DNA from: a virus
DNA length: 37,556 nucleotides
Strand: one strand, 5' to 3'
IMG/VR virus record: IMGVR_UViG_3300046010_003077
Span: 1-37,556 of that record
Below the pieces are notes generated by a model. The model did not search any database. It saw only the letters and a program-made list of their open reading frames with translations, and was not told the origin of the DNA. This document shows positions 16,433-24,192 of this stretch, piece by piece; within the stretch, counting starts at the first letter, position 1; every line of letters starts with the position of its first letter. The position numbers and the translations under genes are program-made.

Positions 16433-17860
16433 ATGCCCGTCGATTACACAATAGCTTCCCGGGTTGCGCCTGCGGCTGGCGGCGGCTTTGACCCTCTGAA
16501 CGCTTTCGCGCAGATGCAGGCGATGGACTATCGCCAGCGTCAGAACGCGCTGGCGCAGATGCAGATGGCTGAGTATCAGCGGAAACTTCAGGCTGAACAG
16601 GCGCTTCGTGGCATGACGCCAAATTTTGCGGACCCTCGGTTTGCGCAGCAAGTATTTCAGTACGACCCAGAATTTGCCCGGCAATTATATGGGAGCCAAC
16701 TAGCAGGAGCCCGTGAACAAGCGTCTACCGAAAACGTGCGCGCTGAACAGCGGTTGCGCGAACGCAAATATAGCGAAATTGACTTGCCTCGCGCTAGCCG
16801 CGAACAACAAAAACTTGCCCTCGAAACAGAAGAAATAGCGCTGCGCGGTAAAAAATTAGGTTTTGAAATCAACAAAGATGCTCTGGACCGCGACGCCAAA
16901 ACACTTGAAAGAATGGAAAATGCCGCGGCCAAGGTTTTTAATACCAACGGTCGAGGGTATGAAGATTTTCGTCAAATGGCGGTCAAAGAGCATCCCGAGT
17001 TTGAAAAGATGCTCCCGGCCGCCTATGACCCCGATATTCTTTCTGGATTTATAGATAACGCAGCAAGCACGCGAGAGAAACTTAAGTCGGCGGCTGACTA
17101 TGAATATCGCGAGATAACGGATCCTACCGGTGCAACACGTATTGTCGCCATCCCTAAACGTTCACCACAAGCGGGCGCTATACCGGTTCCGGGCGCGGCA
17201 GGCGCAAAGCCAGCAGACTATGGCTTTATGCCAGGGCCGCCGGATACGGGCCTTGTAACGCGGACAAATCCGCGCACGGGAGAGGCGGAACTGGTAACGC
17301 CTCGCCAGCCTGTTATGACGCCTGCGGAAGGAAAATTTGGCGAGCGCGTGAGCGGCGCGCCGGTCCCAAACAGAATAATTCCATCTGAAATACGCCCGAC
17401 GACGGAAGCGCCGGTTGGTAGCGCCGCGTATAACAACAAGCGGTTTGCCACTGAAGTTCTAGATGCTTCTGGGTTTAACGCCGAGACCGGCGAAGACCGT
17501 GTAAGCCAACTTATCAAAGGTTCTACTAGCGGCGGCTTACAGGCTAAAGCTGCTGGTGTGCGGGGGTTTTTCGGCGGCGCAACGCCGGGCATGGAAAACA
17601 TTGCCAAACTAGAAACCATCAAAAATGATGTTGTCCTCAAAAAATTGGCGGGTAAACTTGGTGCGGGCATTTCTGAAGGCGACCGTCAGTTTATTGAAAA
17701 ATTGATGGGTGATATAGCCAACCCGGAAGTGCCAGCTAACCAGCGGCTTGCGGCGTGGAATCAGGTTAAAGGCATGATGGTCAAATACGCCAATACGGGG
17801 AATTCTCCGACGCCAGCCGCTAGCGCGAACCGCCCATCTTTGGATGAGATATTTAAATAA
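16433..17860 (+). CDS. Large internal virion protein, ejection-type (gp20-like place)
   Basis: The 475-residue product is Gln/Ala/Arg-rich with a helical first half (coiled coil about residues 20-185) and a Pro-rich linker near 235-330. The last 100 residues resemble the shared C-terminal domain of phage internal proteins (MENIAKLETIKNDVVLKKLA, then DRQFIEKLMGDIANP). Its position between the gp7-like and the third large protein matches P22 gp20. It overlaps the next gene by one base (TAATG). Exact role unproven. Confidence 0.75.
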   Translation: MPVDYTIASRVAPAAGGGFDPLNAFAQMQAMDYRQRQNALAQMQMAEYQRKLQAEQALRGMTPNFADPRFAQQVFQYDPEFARQLYGSQLAGAREQASTENVRAEQRLRERKYSEIDLPRASREQQKLALETEEIALRGKKLGFEINKDALDRDAKTLERMENAAAKVFNTNGRGYEDFRQMAVKEHPEFEKMLPAAYDPDILSGFIDNAASTREKLKSAADYEYREITDPTGATRIVAIPKRSPQAGAIPVPGAAGAKPADYGFMPGPPDTGLVTRTNPRTGEAELVTPRQPVMTPAEGKFGERVSGAPVPNRIIPSEIRPTTEAPVGSAAYNNKRFATEVLDASGFNAETGEDRVSQLIKGSTSGGLQAKAAGVRGFFGGATPGMENIAKLETIKNDVVLKKLAGKLGAGISEGDRQFIEKLMGDIANPEVPANQRLAAWNQVKGMMVKYANTGNSPTPAASANRPSLDEIFK

Positions 17861-19788
17861 TGGCCAACATCAAAGCCAAAATTCAGACCGCTCGCGAAGC
17901 AGGATACTCCAATGAGGAGATCCGTCAGTTTCTGTTCTCGCGTCCAGAGGCTCAAAAAGCCAAAGAGGCAGGATACACAGATGCTGAGATCGCGTCTCAT
18001 TTTGGCTTGGTGGACGGCGAAGGTATTCCGGGCAAGCGCGAGATTGTCACGCCGCCGCAGCAGGCCGTTGGGTATGTCGAAGAGCTTTTGGGTAACATCC
18101 CCGAAAGCACGCTGAAGTTTGCGCAGGGCGTTTACGAGACGGCGACGAGCCCGATAGAAACCGCCAAGGCGTTAGGCGCGGCGGCGCTCAGCCCAGTCCA
18201 GACAGCCAAAGCTATCGGGGGTTACGCGGCAGAGCGGTATGGCTCGCCGGGCGCTATCGCTGAAACCATTAAAACAGATCCCGTAGGATTTCTTGCTGAC
18301 ATCTCCACTGTTGCTGGCGGCGCTGGCGCGGCATTGCGACGCCCTAGGCTTCGAGCGTTGTCGGAGGCAACATCGCCGATAAATGTGATGGCCGGTGCGG
18401 TGCAGGCTCCCTTTTCAGCAGGGGGCTATGGCTACGAGTTTGCGCGGAACGCTATGGCTCCGCGATACGCTACATATCTGGAAGCCGTCGAAGGACGAGG
18501 CCCACAAATTGCACAAGCGCTTCGCAGCCCGCAAGCGCAGCTCGTGCCTGGCTCTGTCCCCACGGCCGCCCAGGCTGCGGCTCCTGTGGGGTCGGCGCGG
18601 TTTGCACAACTTGGCGCGAGTGCAGCCGAAACGCTCCCGACGGAGTTTATGGAACGCGCCAAGCAACAGGCGGCGGCTCGATTAGCAGAGATGCGTACAG
18701 TTGGAAAAACTGAAGCGCAGCTTGAAACAGCCAAAGCTGCGCGAGCTAAAGAGGCTACAGGTTTATATACAGCCGCCGAACGCGGCAAACCTATAACCGA
18801 GACGCCCGAGTTTACGGAACTTATGTCGCGCCCATCTATGGATAGGGCGTTGTCACGCGCTGCCGAGCTGTCGGCTGAGCGCGGTCAAGTGTTTCAAATC
18901 GGCAAAACGACGCCCGAAACGCAAGTTCCGTCGCCTATCCTTGGGCCGTCAGGCGAAACATTGATGCAGACCATTCCGGCTACGCAAGCCAAGTATCCAA
19001 TCTCTAGCCTGCATAATCTTAAACTGGCGATGGATGATCTTATCCGTAATCCAGAACGGTTTGGAATTGGCGCGTCCGAAGCATCGGCCATAGCCCGAAC
19101 ACGCGGCGAACTTATAGGCTTCATTAAACAAAAATCACCGTTGTATGAAAAGGCGCGCGCGACGTTTGCGGAAAAGAGCGGGCCGATCAACCGCATGGAG
19201 ATCGGTCAATATCTCGAATCCAAGCTCTTGTCGCCGTTGGCCGAAGAAGCGCCGCAGCGTGCAGGCGTCTTTGCGACGGCTGTAGAGCAGGCCCCACAGA
19301 CCATCAAACGTGCGCTGGAGGGCGCGCCTCGTTTTGAAAAGCTGTCTGATGTTTTGACTTCGGACGAAGTTCGTAAGGTCGAGGCCATCCGGGCGGATCT
19401 GGCGCGTGAAGCCGAGGCGGCGCGTATGGCTCGCGCGGCTGCGCAGGCTGGCCCGGAAGCGGCGCGTAATCTTCAGATACCGCGCGCCAATCTTATGGAT
19501 CGGGTATTTAACGTGGCCAATAAGGTTATTAGCTCATTGGAGCGTAAGATCGACAAACGACTGGCCATACAGATAGCTACCGAAATGTTGGACCCCCAAC
19601 AAGCGGCGCAGGTTATTGAAGACGCGGTTAAATACGCCGAAGAAACCGCCACACGCAGTAAGAGAATCCGCGAAACCGGAAAGAAAGTGCGTGCTGACGT
19701 GCGTAAATACTCGCCAGAGATTACGGCGGCGGTAACAATTCAGAACGCACTGGGCGAACGTAAAAACCAAAACGCGATGGCACGGTGA
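17860..19788 (+). CDS. Large internal virion protein, ejection-type (gp16-like place)
   Basis: A 642-residue helical protein. It starts with two tandem short repeats (REAGYSNEEIRQFLFSR and KEAGYTDAEIASHFGL) that look like peptide modules also seen in ejected phage proteins. After a hydrophobic Ala/Gly stretch (about 90-170) it becomes a long Arg/Glu/Ala-rich helix. It is the third of three large proteins after the fibre gene, in P22 gp7-gp20-gp16 order. Enzyme motifs such as a lytic transglycosylase are not visible. Confidence 0.75.
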   Translation: MANIKAKIQTAREAGYSNEEIRQFLFSRPEAQKAKEAGYTDAEIASHFGLVDGEGIPGKREIVTPPQQAVGYVEELLGNIPESTLKFAQGVYETATSPIETAKALGAAALSPVQTAKAIGGYAAERYGSPGAIAETIKTDPVGFLADISTVAGGAGAALRRPRLRALSEATSPINVMAGAVQAPFSAGGYGYEFARNAMAPRYATYLEAVEGRGPQIAQALRSPQAQLVPGSVPTAAQAAAPVGSARFAQLGASAAETLPTEFMERAKQQAAARLAEMRTVGKTEAQLETAKAARAKEATGLYTAAERGKPITETPEFTELMSRPSMDRALSRAAELSAERGQVFQIGKTTPETQVPSPILGPSGETLMQTIPATQAKYPISSLHNLKLAMDDLIRNPERFGIGASEASAIARTRGELIGFIKQKSPLYEKARATFAEKSGPINRMEIGQYLESKLLSPLAEEAPQRAGVFATAVEQAPQTIKRALEGAPRFEKLSDVLTSDEVRKVEAIRADLAREAEAARMARAAAQAGPEAARNLQIPRANLMDRVFNVANKVISSLERKIDKRLAIQIATEMLDPQQAAQVIEDAVKYAEETATRSKRIRETGKKVRADVRKYSPEITAAVTIQNALGERKNQNAMAR

Positions 19789-20048
19789 TGACGAGCGAAA
19801 CACAGATCTTCTTCGACGTGGCCGTCGCCGTCATCGGCGCGCTGGGCGGCTGGATCCTCAACACCGTCTGGACGGCTGTTAAAGAGCTACAGAAAGCCGA
19901 TAAGGAGCTGGCCGAGAAAGTCGGCGAGATCGAGGTGCTGGTCGCCGGGCGCTACGTCACCCGCGACGAGTTCAACCACACGCTCAGCCAGGTATTCGCC
20001 AAGCTGGACACGATCCGCGATATGCTGGCCAGAAAGGTCGACCGATGA
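19788..20048 (+). CDS. Small membrane protein at lysis locus (holin candidate)
   Basis: This 86-residue protein has one hydrophobic segment (residues 8-27, FFDVAVAVIGALGGWILNTV). It is followed by a charged coiled coil (KELQKADKELAEKVGEIEVL) and a basic end. The start overlaps the previous stop (TGATG) and the stop overlaps the endolysin start (ATGA). One membrane segment with a cytoplasmic coil directly before an endolysin suits a holin or a holin regulator, but this is position-based. Confidence 0.7.
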   Translation: MTSETQIFFDVAVAVIGALGGWILNTVWTAVKELQKADKELAEKVGEIEVLVAGRYVTRDEFNHTLSQVFAKLDTIRDMLARKVDR

Positions 20049-20422
20049 CAAAACTCAACGCAACATCCATCGCCCGTATGCGCGGCGTGGACCCGAACCT
20101 GATTGCGCTGGCAAAGAAAGCCCGCGAGATCTCTCCGATCCCCTTCGAGATCACCGAAGGTATGCGGACCAAGGAACGGCAGCGCTATCTGGTCAAGACC
20201 GGCAAAAGCCGCACGCTGAACAGCTACCATCTGCGCGGCAAGGCAATCGACTTCGTCGCCATGCCAGGCAACAAGGTGTCGTGGGACCTGAAGGATTACA
20301 AAACCATCGTCGAGAAAGCCTTCAAGCCGGCGGCCAAAGCGCTCGGATTGTCTGACCGAATTGTGTATGGCATTTATTGGAAATCAATCGTGGATGGTCC
20401 TCACGTGGAAATTCACGACTGA
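20045..20422 (+). CDS. Endolysin, M15-type peptidase
   Basis: A 125-residue zinc peptidase that cuts peptidoglycan cross-peptides (L-alanyl-D-glutamate type). Zinc ligands by family pattern are His62 and Asp69 in SYHLRGKAIDF and His120 in DGPHVEI. Asp117, three residues before His120, fits the catalytic Asp. There is no signal peptide, so a holin is needed for release. It starts four bases inside the holin-like gene. The last ten bases overlap the antisense homing endonuclease. Confidence 0.92.
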   Translation: MTKLNATSIARMRGVDPNLIALAKKAREISPIPFEITEGMRTKERQRYLVKTGKSRTLNSYHLRGKAIDFVAMPGNKVSWDLKDYKTIVEKAFKPAAKALGLSDRIVYGIYWKSIVDGPHVEIHD

Positions 20423-20934
20423 TTCTTCCATGTTCTGTTGTTCCGTATTCTGCGCACGCAGTTTACGGAACAGCCATAAATAAGGGAGAGTTCTTTGGCT
20501 GTCTTATCTGACGCTCTTATTTGCCAAACTGTCTCAGCGGTTACTTTTGTAAACCGTTCTCTTTTGTCTGATTCGGTCCCCGCGCCGCGCTTCAAAACAT
20601 ACCGCGCGTGCGCCAAGTTTTCCCGCCTGTTGACCCATTCAAGATTATCAACATGATTGTTTTTTCTATTACCGTCTTTGTGGTTTACTTCCGGCAAACC
20701 GTTAAGGTTTGGAATGAAAACCCGCGCTATAAGTCGGTGAACGTATTTATTTGTTTTCTTTCTGTCCTTAGCCAATTTTACGCAGAGATAACCGGCGCTA
20801 TGGTTGAATGGCCGTATTTCTTGCGACGGCACCGTTCGAATTTGTTTTCCAAATTGCCGTTCGCGGCTTTTGGAGCGTACGCGCCCATCTTTGGACGCTT
20901 CGTAATCAGGGAATATGTCTATTGTCTGCCACAT
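20413..20934 (-). CDS. Free-standing homing endonuclease, NUMOD4 + HNH (copy 2)
   Basis: A 173-residue DNase. NUMOD4 comes first (MWQTIDIFPDYEASKDGRVR). The HNH core follows (VHRLIARVFIPNLNGLPEVN, HKDGNRKNNHVDNLEWV). A C-terminal helix-turn-helix closes it (residues ~125-168, KELSLIYGCSVNCVRRIRNN). In copy 1 the helix-turn-helix lies inside NUMOD4, so the two genes are not simple duplicates. I chose ATG 20934, with AGAAGG six bases upstream; an in-frame ATG at 20970 gives 185 residues. It sits antisense between the endolysin and the lipoprotein genes. Confidence 0.92.
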   Translation of the reverse strand: MWQTIDIFPDYEASKDGRVRSKSRERQFGKQIRTVPSQEIRPFNHSAGYLCVKLAKDRKKTNKYVHRLIARVFIPNLNGLPEVNHKDGNRKNNHVDNLEWVNRRENLAHARYVLKRGAGTESDKRERFTKVTAETVWQIRASDKTAKELSLIYGCSVNCVRRIRNNRTWKNQS

Positions 20935-20937
20935 AGG

Positions 20938-20956
20938 GAACCTTCTAGCAAGGTTC
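20938..20956 (-). promoter_or_regulatory. Hairpin covering the ribosome site of homing endonuclease 2
   Basis: A perfect 7-bp inverted repeat: GAACCTT (20956-20950, minus strand), loop GCTAG, then AAGGTTC (20944-20938). In the endonuclease message the right arm contains most of the ribosome site AGAAGG, and the start codon follows four bases after the stem. If the stem forms, it would block translation from ATG 20934. Confidence 0.6.
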
Positions 20957-20960
20957 TTTC

Positions 20961-20986
20961 CATGATACAAGTGTAAACATGATACA
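20961..20986. repeat. Two CATGATACA direct repeats next to the homing gene
   Basis: CATGATACA occurs at 20961-20969 and 20978-20986, a period of 17. The second copy contains the start codon of the lipoprotein gene (ATG 20979). Possible meanings are a duplicated junction from endonuclease insertion or a small binding site; the sequence does not decide. Confidence 0.5.
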
Positions 20987-21164
20987 GGAAACGCTGCGCT
21001 TTCTGGTCTGGTCTACCGTGTTCTCGCTGCTGCTCTGGGGCGCGGCGCTGCTGACGGGTTGTTCGGTTGAAGGCGCGGGGTTTACGAATACCGGACAACC
21101 CGCAAAATCTGTCGTATGTAAAGAAGTCCGTCCCGGCTACACGAGGTGCAAAAATGTTGACTAA
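20979..21164 (+). CDS. Small lipoprotein-like membrane protein, lysis region
   Basis: A 61-residue protein with a hydrophobic segment from about 8 to 27 that ends in LLTGC, a good lipobox with Cys28 as the lipid-bearing residue. After cleavage about 34 residues remain, including a Cys pair (CKEVRPGYTRC). An outer-membrane spanin part or another lysis lipoprotein is possible. It overlaps the next gene by 11 bases. Confidence 0.65.
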   Translation: MIQETLRFLVWSTVFSLLLWGAALLTGCSVEGAGFTNTGQPAKSVVCKEVRPGYTRCKNVD

Positions 21165-21330
21165 CTGGATGACAACGGTTCCCGGCGTTCTCTTGCTGCT
21201 GCGCACGCTCTGGGACGCCTGGACGACCAAGACCGTCAACTGGAACGAGCTTCAGGACGCTTTAATCGCGCTCGGTCTGATCGCCGCCAAGGACTGGAAC
21301 GTCACGGGCGGATCCAAGATTCAGGATTGA
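21154..21330 (+). CDS. Small hydrophobic phage protein (58 aa)
   Basis: The product begins MLTNWMTTVPGVLLLLRTLW and ends ALGLIAAKDWNVTGGSK. I recognise this type as a common small protein in phage lysis regions. One short hydrophobic stretch (10-17) makes membrane contact possible. The ribosome site lies in the end of the preceding gene (GAGG). The function is not known to me; holin has been suggested for similar proteins only by location. Confidence 0.7.
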   Translation: MLTNWMTTVPGVLLLLRTLWDAWTTKTVNWNELQDALIALGLIAAKDWNVTGGSKIQD

Positions 21331-21367
21331 AAGCGACAGGCCGAAGTCGCCAAACCCAAGACGGTCG

Positions 21368-21568
21368 ATGAAACGATTGATGATCTTGATGCTGGCCGTT
21401 TCTAGCGCGGCCTGTCAGACGACGAGCGGGGGTTGCCCTCCGCTCGTAAACTATTCCGCCGAGCAACAGGCGTTAGCCGCGCGCGAACTCCGACGACTCC
21501 CGAAGGGAAGTCAGCTCGCTCAGTTTGTCACTGATTACGGGAAGTTTCGCGCCGCGTGCCGGCTTTGA
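21368..21568 (+). CDS. Rz1-like outer-membrane spanin lipoprotein
   Basis: A 66-residue lipoprotein: basic start MKRL, hydrophobic segment, and lipobox SSAAC with Cys16. The mature part (CPPLVNYSAEQQALAARELR, then LPKGSQLAQFVTDYGKFRAAC) matches small Rz1-like proteins of Gram-negative phages that help fuse the inner and outer membranes during lysis. A matching inner-membrane partner is not obvious. An inverted repeat lies just after the lipobox (ACGAGCGG 21422-21429 / CCGCTCGT 21440-21447). Its 3' third overlaps the antisense gene at 21473-21898. Confidence 0.75.
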   Translation: MKRLMILMLAVSSAACQTTSGGCPPLVNYSAEQQALAARELRRLPKGSQLAQFVTDYGKFRAACRL

Positions 21569-21898
21569 CGCCCGCGCTACCTTCCGGTCAGCCTTCTTCT
21601 GATATTCGATAGTCTCGACGCCCTGCTTGGACGCGATGTAGTCCTCGGCAAACGTAGCCGCGAACATCTCATAATTCATCGCGTCAACGTGGCTGTCAAG
21701 ATGGGCAGGCGACGCAAACGCTCTGGCGTTCTTGACGCAGGCCAGAATGATAGCGATCTCGTAAGGGTGGAAGTCCCGGCCAAGCCGCAGGCTGGCAAGG
21801 TCAGAGATCAACTGGAAATTGTCTTCGATACCGCCGTAGTTAACGCCGCGTTCGGCGATTACGTCCCCGGCCAGTTTCAGAAGTTCTTGCGGTGTCAT
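21473..21898 (-). CDS. DUF6378-like phage protein
   Basis: A 141-residue helical protein. LLKLAGDVIAERGVNYGGIE and EDNFQLISDLASLRLG, then the DSHVDAMNYEMFAATF block, match a phage family I place in DUF6378 (from memory). Its role is unknown; members often lie near nucleotide-metabolism and recombination genes. The start has GAGGG seven bases upstream. The basic last 35 residues lie in the part that overlaps the spanin gene on the other strand. Confidence 0.8.
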   Translation of the reverse strand: MTPQELLKLAGDVIAERGVNYGGIEDNFQLISDLASLRLGRDFHPYEIAIILACVKNARAFASPAHLDSHVDAMNYEMFAATFAEDYIASKQGVETIEYQKKADRKVARASKPARGAKLPVISDKLSELTSLRESSEFARG

Positions 21899-22073
21899 CT
21901 ATTTCCCTCATCAATTCGGCCCGTTCACGCAACATCCGCAGCGTCGTAAAACGCTGGTGCAGACGTATAATGAAGGTGGACCGCCGAGCGGTGCGGCGCT
22001 CGTCCTCCAGGAGGTCTAATACCTCCCGTTCCGTCAGGCTGGTCAGCACGTTCTGGAGTTCCGGCCAATTCAC
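21840..22073 (-). CDS. Small helical phage protein (77 aa)
   Basis: The GTG start at 22073 has an excellent GGAGG seven bases upstream and overlaps the helicase stop (GTGA). The product (LTSLTEREVLDLLEDERRTA, RRSTFIIRLHQRFTTLRML) is an Arg/Glu-rich helix of a type I have seen in other phages next to such genes. It overlaps the DUF6378-like gene by 59 bases. No function is known to me. Confidence 0.75.
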   Translation of the reverse strand: MNWPELQNVLTSLTEREVLDLLEDERRTARRSTFIIRLHQRFTTLRMLRERAELMREIDDTARTSETGRGRNRRTRR

Positions 22074-23347
22074 TTCAGTTCCTCCAAGGCAATCTCAGCC
22101 AATGTTCGTTTGTCATGTAGCGCGGCAAATATCCGCTCGTCAATAGTTTTGTTACAGATTATGACGTAGCACCACACGTCGCGGATCTGGCCGCTGCGGT
22201 GCAGCCGGCCGATGGTCTGCTCGTAAAGCTCCAGCGACCACGGCAGCGACAGGAAGACGATCTTGTTACCCCCAAGCTGAAGGTTCAGTCCGTGCCCGGC
22301 GCTTTTGGGATGGATTGCCAAAAGCTGGATCTTGCCTTCGTTCCACCGGTCGATGGCGTTCGGTTCGTCTATTGTAGCTACATTAAATCGGCGCTTTAGT
22401 TCGGCTAACTCTTCCTTGTAATTGTAGACGACGATGGTGTTGTCGTGCTGGTTTTCTTCGAGGATGTCGTCGAGCATGTCGAACTTGTGGTCCGACAGCC
22501 ACTCAGGCCCAGCCTCGCCGTAGACAAACCCACCCGCGAGCTGTTGCAGTTTCTGCGTTACGACGGCCGCCGTTGGCGCGGTGATCGTCTGGCCCAGCTC
22601 CAGCACGAAGTCTTTTTTTAGTGTTTCATAAGGTGTCAGATCCATATCGCAGCGCATCTCGACGACATGGAGCGGCGGTAGCTTGTCCTTGTATTCGCCC
22701 GGCTCCAGCACATAGGTCGCCGGCTTGATGGCCTCCATGATCTTTGGCAGCGCGTCGGGCAGCGGCTCCCACTGGCCATACTCGCGGTTTATGCAGTAGA
22801 AATACTGTTGCAGGAACGCGCCCTTGCTGCGCCCGAGCAGCGACTGATCGACAACCTTGCACTGGCCGAACACGTCTTCGAGCCCGTTTGATGTGAAGGA
22901 TCCGGTTAACCCCCAGCGGATCTGGAACTTATCAAGGATCTTCAGCAAATATTTGAACCGCTTGCCGGACGGGTTTTTTAGTCGTGTCAGCTCGTCAAAG
23001 ACAATACCGTCGAAGTTCTTTGGGTCTATAGACGGGATGTTGTCGTAGTTGGTGACGACGATATCGGCGTCTGATTCAAACGCAGCCTTGCGCTGCGCTG
23101 GCGTGCCGACAGCGACGGCCAGCTTCATATGCTCGGCCCACTTGTTGACCTCGACCGGCCAGACCGACAGGCAAACGCGTTTCGGCGCAAGCACAAGCCA
23201 GCGATCACAGTGCCCGCGCGCCAACATGTCCGACATGGCCGTGAGCGTGATTGCTGTCTTGCCCGCGCCAACCGGCGCAAGGATCATGGCTCGGTCGCGG
23301 GCGAAAAGGAAGTCGCTTGCGTCATGCTGATACGGTCGTAGGTCCAT
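22070..23347 (-). CDS. SNF2-type DEAD/DEAH helicase
   Basis: A 425-residue ATP-dependent DNA translocase. It starts with the Q-like motif LRPYQHDA. Walker A is APVGAGKT (residues 24-31), motif II is VFDELTRLKNP (DELT in place of DEAH), motif III is GLTGSFTSNG, and motif VI is QTIGRLHRSGQ near residue 380. Phage members of this family work with a VRR-NUC nuclease gene next to them, as here, probably in DNA recombination or fork processing. Its start lies 64 bases inside the nuclease gene. Confidence 0.92.
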   Translation of the reverse strand: MDLRPYQHDASDFLFARDRAMILAPVGAGKTAITLTAMSDMLARGHCDRWLVLAPKRVCLSVWPVEVNKWAEHMKLAVAVGTPAQRKAAFESDADIVVTNYDNIPSIDPKNFDGIVFDELTRLKNPSGKRFKYLLKILDKFQIRWGLTGSFTSNGLEDVFGQCKVVDQSLLGRSKGAFLQQYFYCINREYGQWEPLPDALPKIMEAIKPATYVLEPGEYKDKLPPLHVVEMRCDMDLTPYETLKKDFVLELGQTITAPTAAVVTQKLQQLAGGFVYGEAGPEWLSDHKFDMLDDILEENQHDNTIVVYNYKEELAELKRRFNVATIDEPNAIDRWNEGKIQLLAIHPKSAGHGLNLQLGGNKIVFLSLPWSLELYEQTIGRLHRSGQIRDVWCYVIICNKTIDERIFAALHDKRTLAEIALEELK

Positions 23348-23601
23348 CTGTCAACGGCCTCGATAGAATTAAGACATGCGTAGTTCTGGTTGAGCCTGCG
23401 CATGTCGTTTGCGAATATTTTCTGCAACGCGGACAAACGCCCGCGCTCCGTCTTCAGTTCGATGAACCACGCCTCGCCGTTTGGCAACACGACAATGCGG
23501 TCGCTGACGCCCCGGTTCGACAGGCTGTTGAATTTATACGCCAATCCGCCCATGGCTTTCACGGACTTGACGAAGTAGGACTCTATCTCTTTCTCCAGCA
23601 T
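23284..23601 (-). CDS. VRR-NUC domain nuclease
   Basis: A 105-residue nuclease of the PD-(D/E)XK class (Holliday-junction or flap-type). With the start MLEKEIESYFVK, catalytic residues would be Asp34 (GVSDRIV), Glu48 and Lys50 (FIELK), followed by Arg/Gln of RGRLSALQ. An in-frame ATG at 23625 would add eight residues; neither start has a clear ribosome site, and I prefer 23601 because the family starts there. It overlaps the helicase gene, which suggests the two work together. Confidence 0.85.
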   Translation of the reverse strand: MLEKEIESYFVKSVKAMGGLAYKFNSLSNRGVSDRIVVLPNGEAWFIELKTERGRLSALQKIFANDMRRLNQNYACLNSIEAVDRWTYDRISMTQATSFSPATEP

Positions 23602-23671
23602 AAAAATATTTGTTGCACGAATCATAAAATTTGTCTAGGCTGCTCTTCATCAAACAGTGAGGTAAAGTCAG
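23602..23671. promoter_or_regulatory. Divergent control region between nuclease and methylase operons
   Basis: The only gap between the minus-strand helicase set and the plus-strand replication set, so it must hold both promoters if they are not read from elsewhere. A plus-strand candidate is TTGCAC, 17 bases, TAGGCT (about 23601-23640), which is weak in the -10 box. GAGG at 23660 is the ribosome site of the methylase; the run GAGGTAAAGT recurs before two later genes. Confidence 0.4.
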
Positions 23672-24190
23672 ATGAGCCAGAGAGACAGCGGTTACGCCCG
23701 CGTTGCGTTCGATCAGTATGAAACCCCCGAGTGGGTTACGCAGGCACTGCTTCCGCACATACCTAAACACTCGACTATATGGGAGCCTGCTTGCGGCTCC
23801 GGTAGAATGTCTAAAGTTCTTAAGGCGTATCACTCCACAGATATTCAGCATGGCGAGGATTTCTTTACCCAAGACTGTCCATACAGAGTAAACGCCATCA
23901 TAACCAACCCTCCATATTCTGTAGCCACTGAATTTATTGAACGGGCGTTAAAATTAACGCGCGAGAACGGCGGTTTTGTCGCCATGCTGCTTCGCACCGA
24001 CTTTGACCATGCAAAGTCGCGGCGGCACATATTTGCAGATCATCGCGCGTTTACGCGTAAAGTGATTTTGACCAAGCGTATTCAATGGTTTGAAGACAGC
24101 AAATCATCGCCGTCGTTCAACCACGCATGGTTCATGTGGAACTGGTTTAACATGACGCCGCCTACCATAGCCTATCACTTCGAGGACTAA
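23672..24190 (+). CDS. DNA adenine methyltransferase
   Basis: A 172-residue class I methyltransferase. Motif I (SAM binding) is WEPACGSGRM at residues 37-46. The catalytic motif is NPPY at 79-82, which points to N6-adenine or N4-cytosine. FDQYETPEWVTQALL at the start is typical of small phage adenine methylases. No endonuclease partner is next to it, so protection against host restriction is more likely than a restriction system. Confidence 0.9.
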   Translation: MSQRDSGYARVAFDQYETPEWVTQALLPHIPKHSTIWEPACGSGRMSKVLKAYHSTDIQHGEDFFTQDCPYRVNAIITNPPYSVATEFIERALKLTRENGGFVAMLLRTDFDHAKSRRHIFADHRAFTRKVILTKRIQWFEDSKSSPSFNHAWFMWNWFNMTPPTIAYHFED

Positions 24191-24192
24191 TC

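Noticed and set aside
21422-21447. Inverted repeat ACGAGCGG/CCGCTCGT as a terminator of the lysis operon
   Set aside because: It lies within the spanin coding region and is not followed by a T tract, so termination there would cut the gene.
23348-23362. GGCCGTTGACAG before the helicase start, identical to part of the control-region repeat
   Set aside because: It encodes EAVDR inside the VRR-NUC gene and has no second element around it. A 12-base match to a GC-rich motif can be chance.
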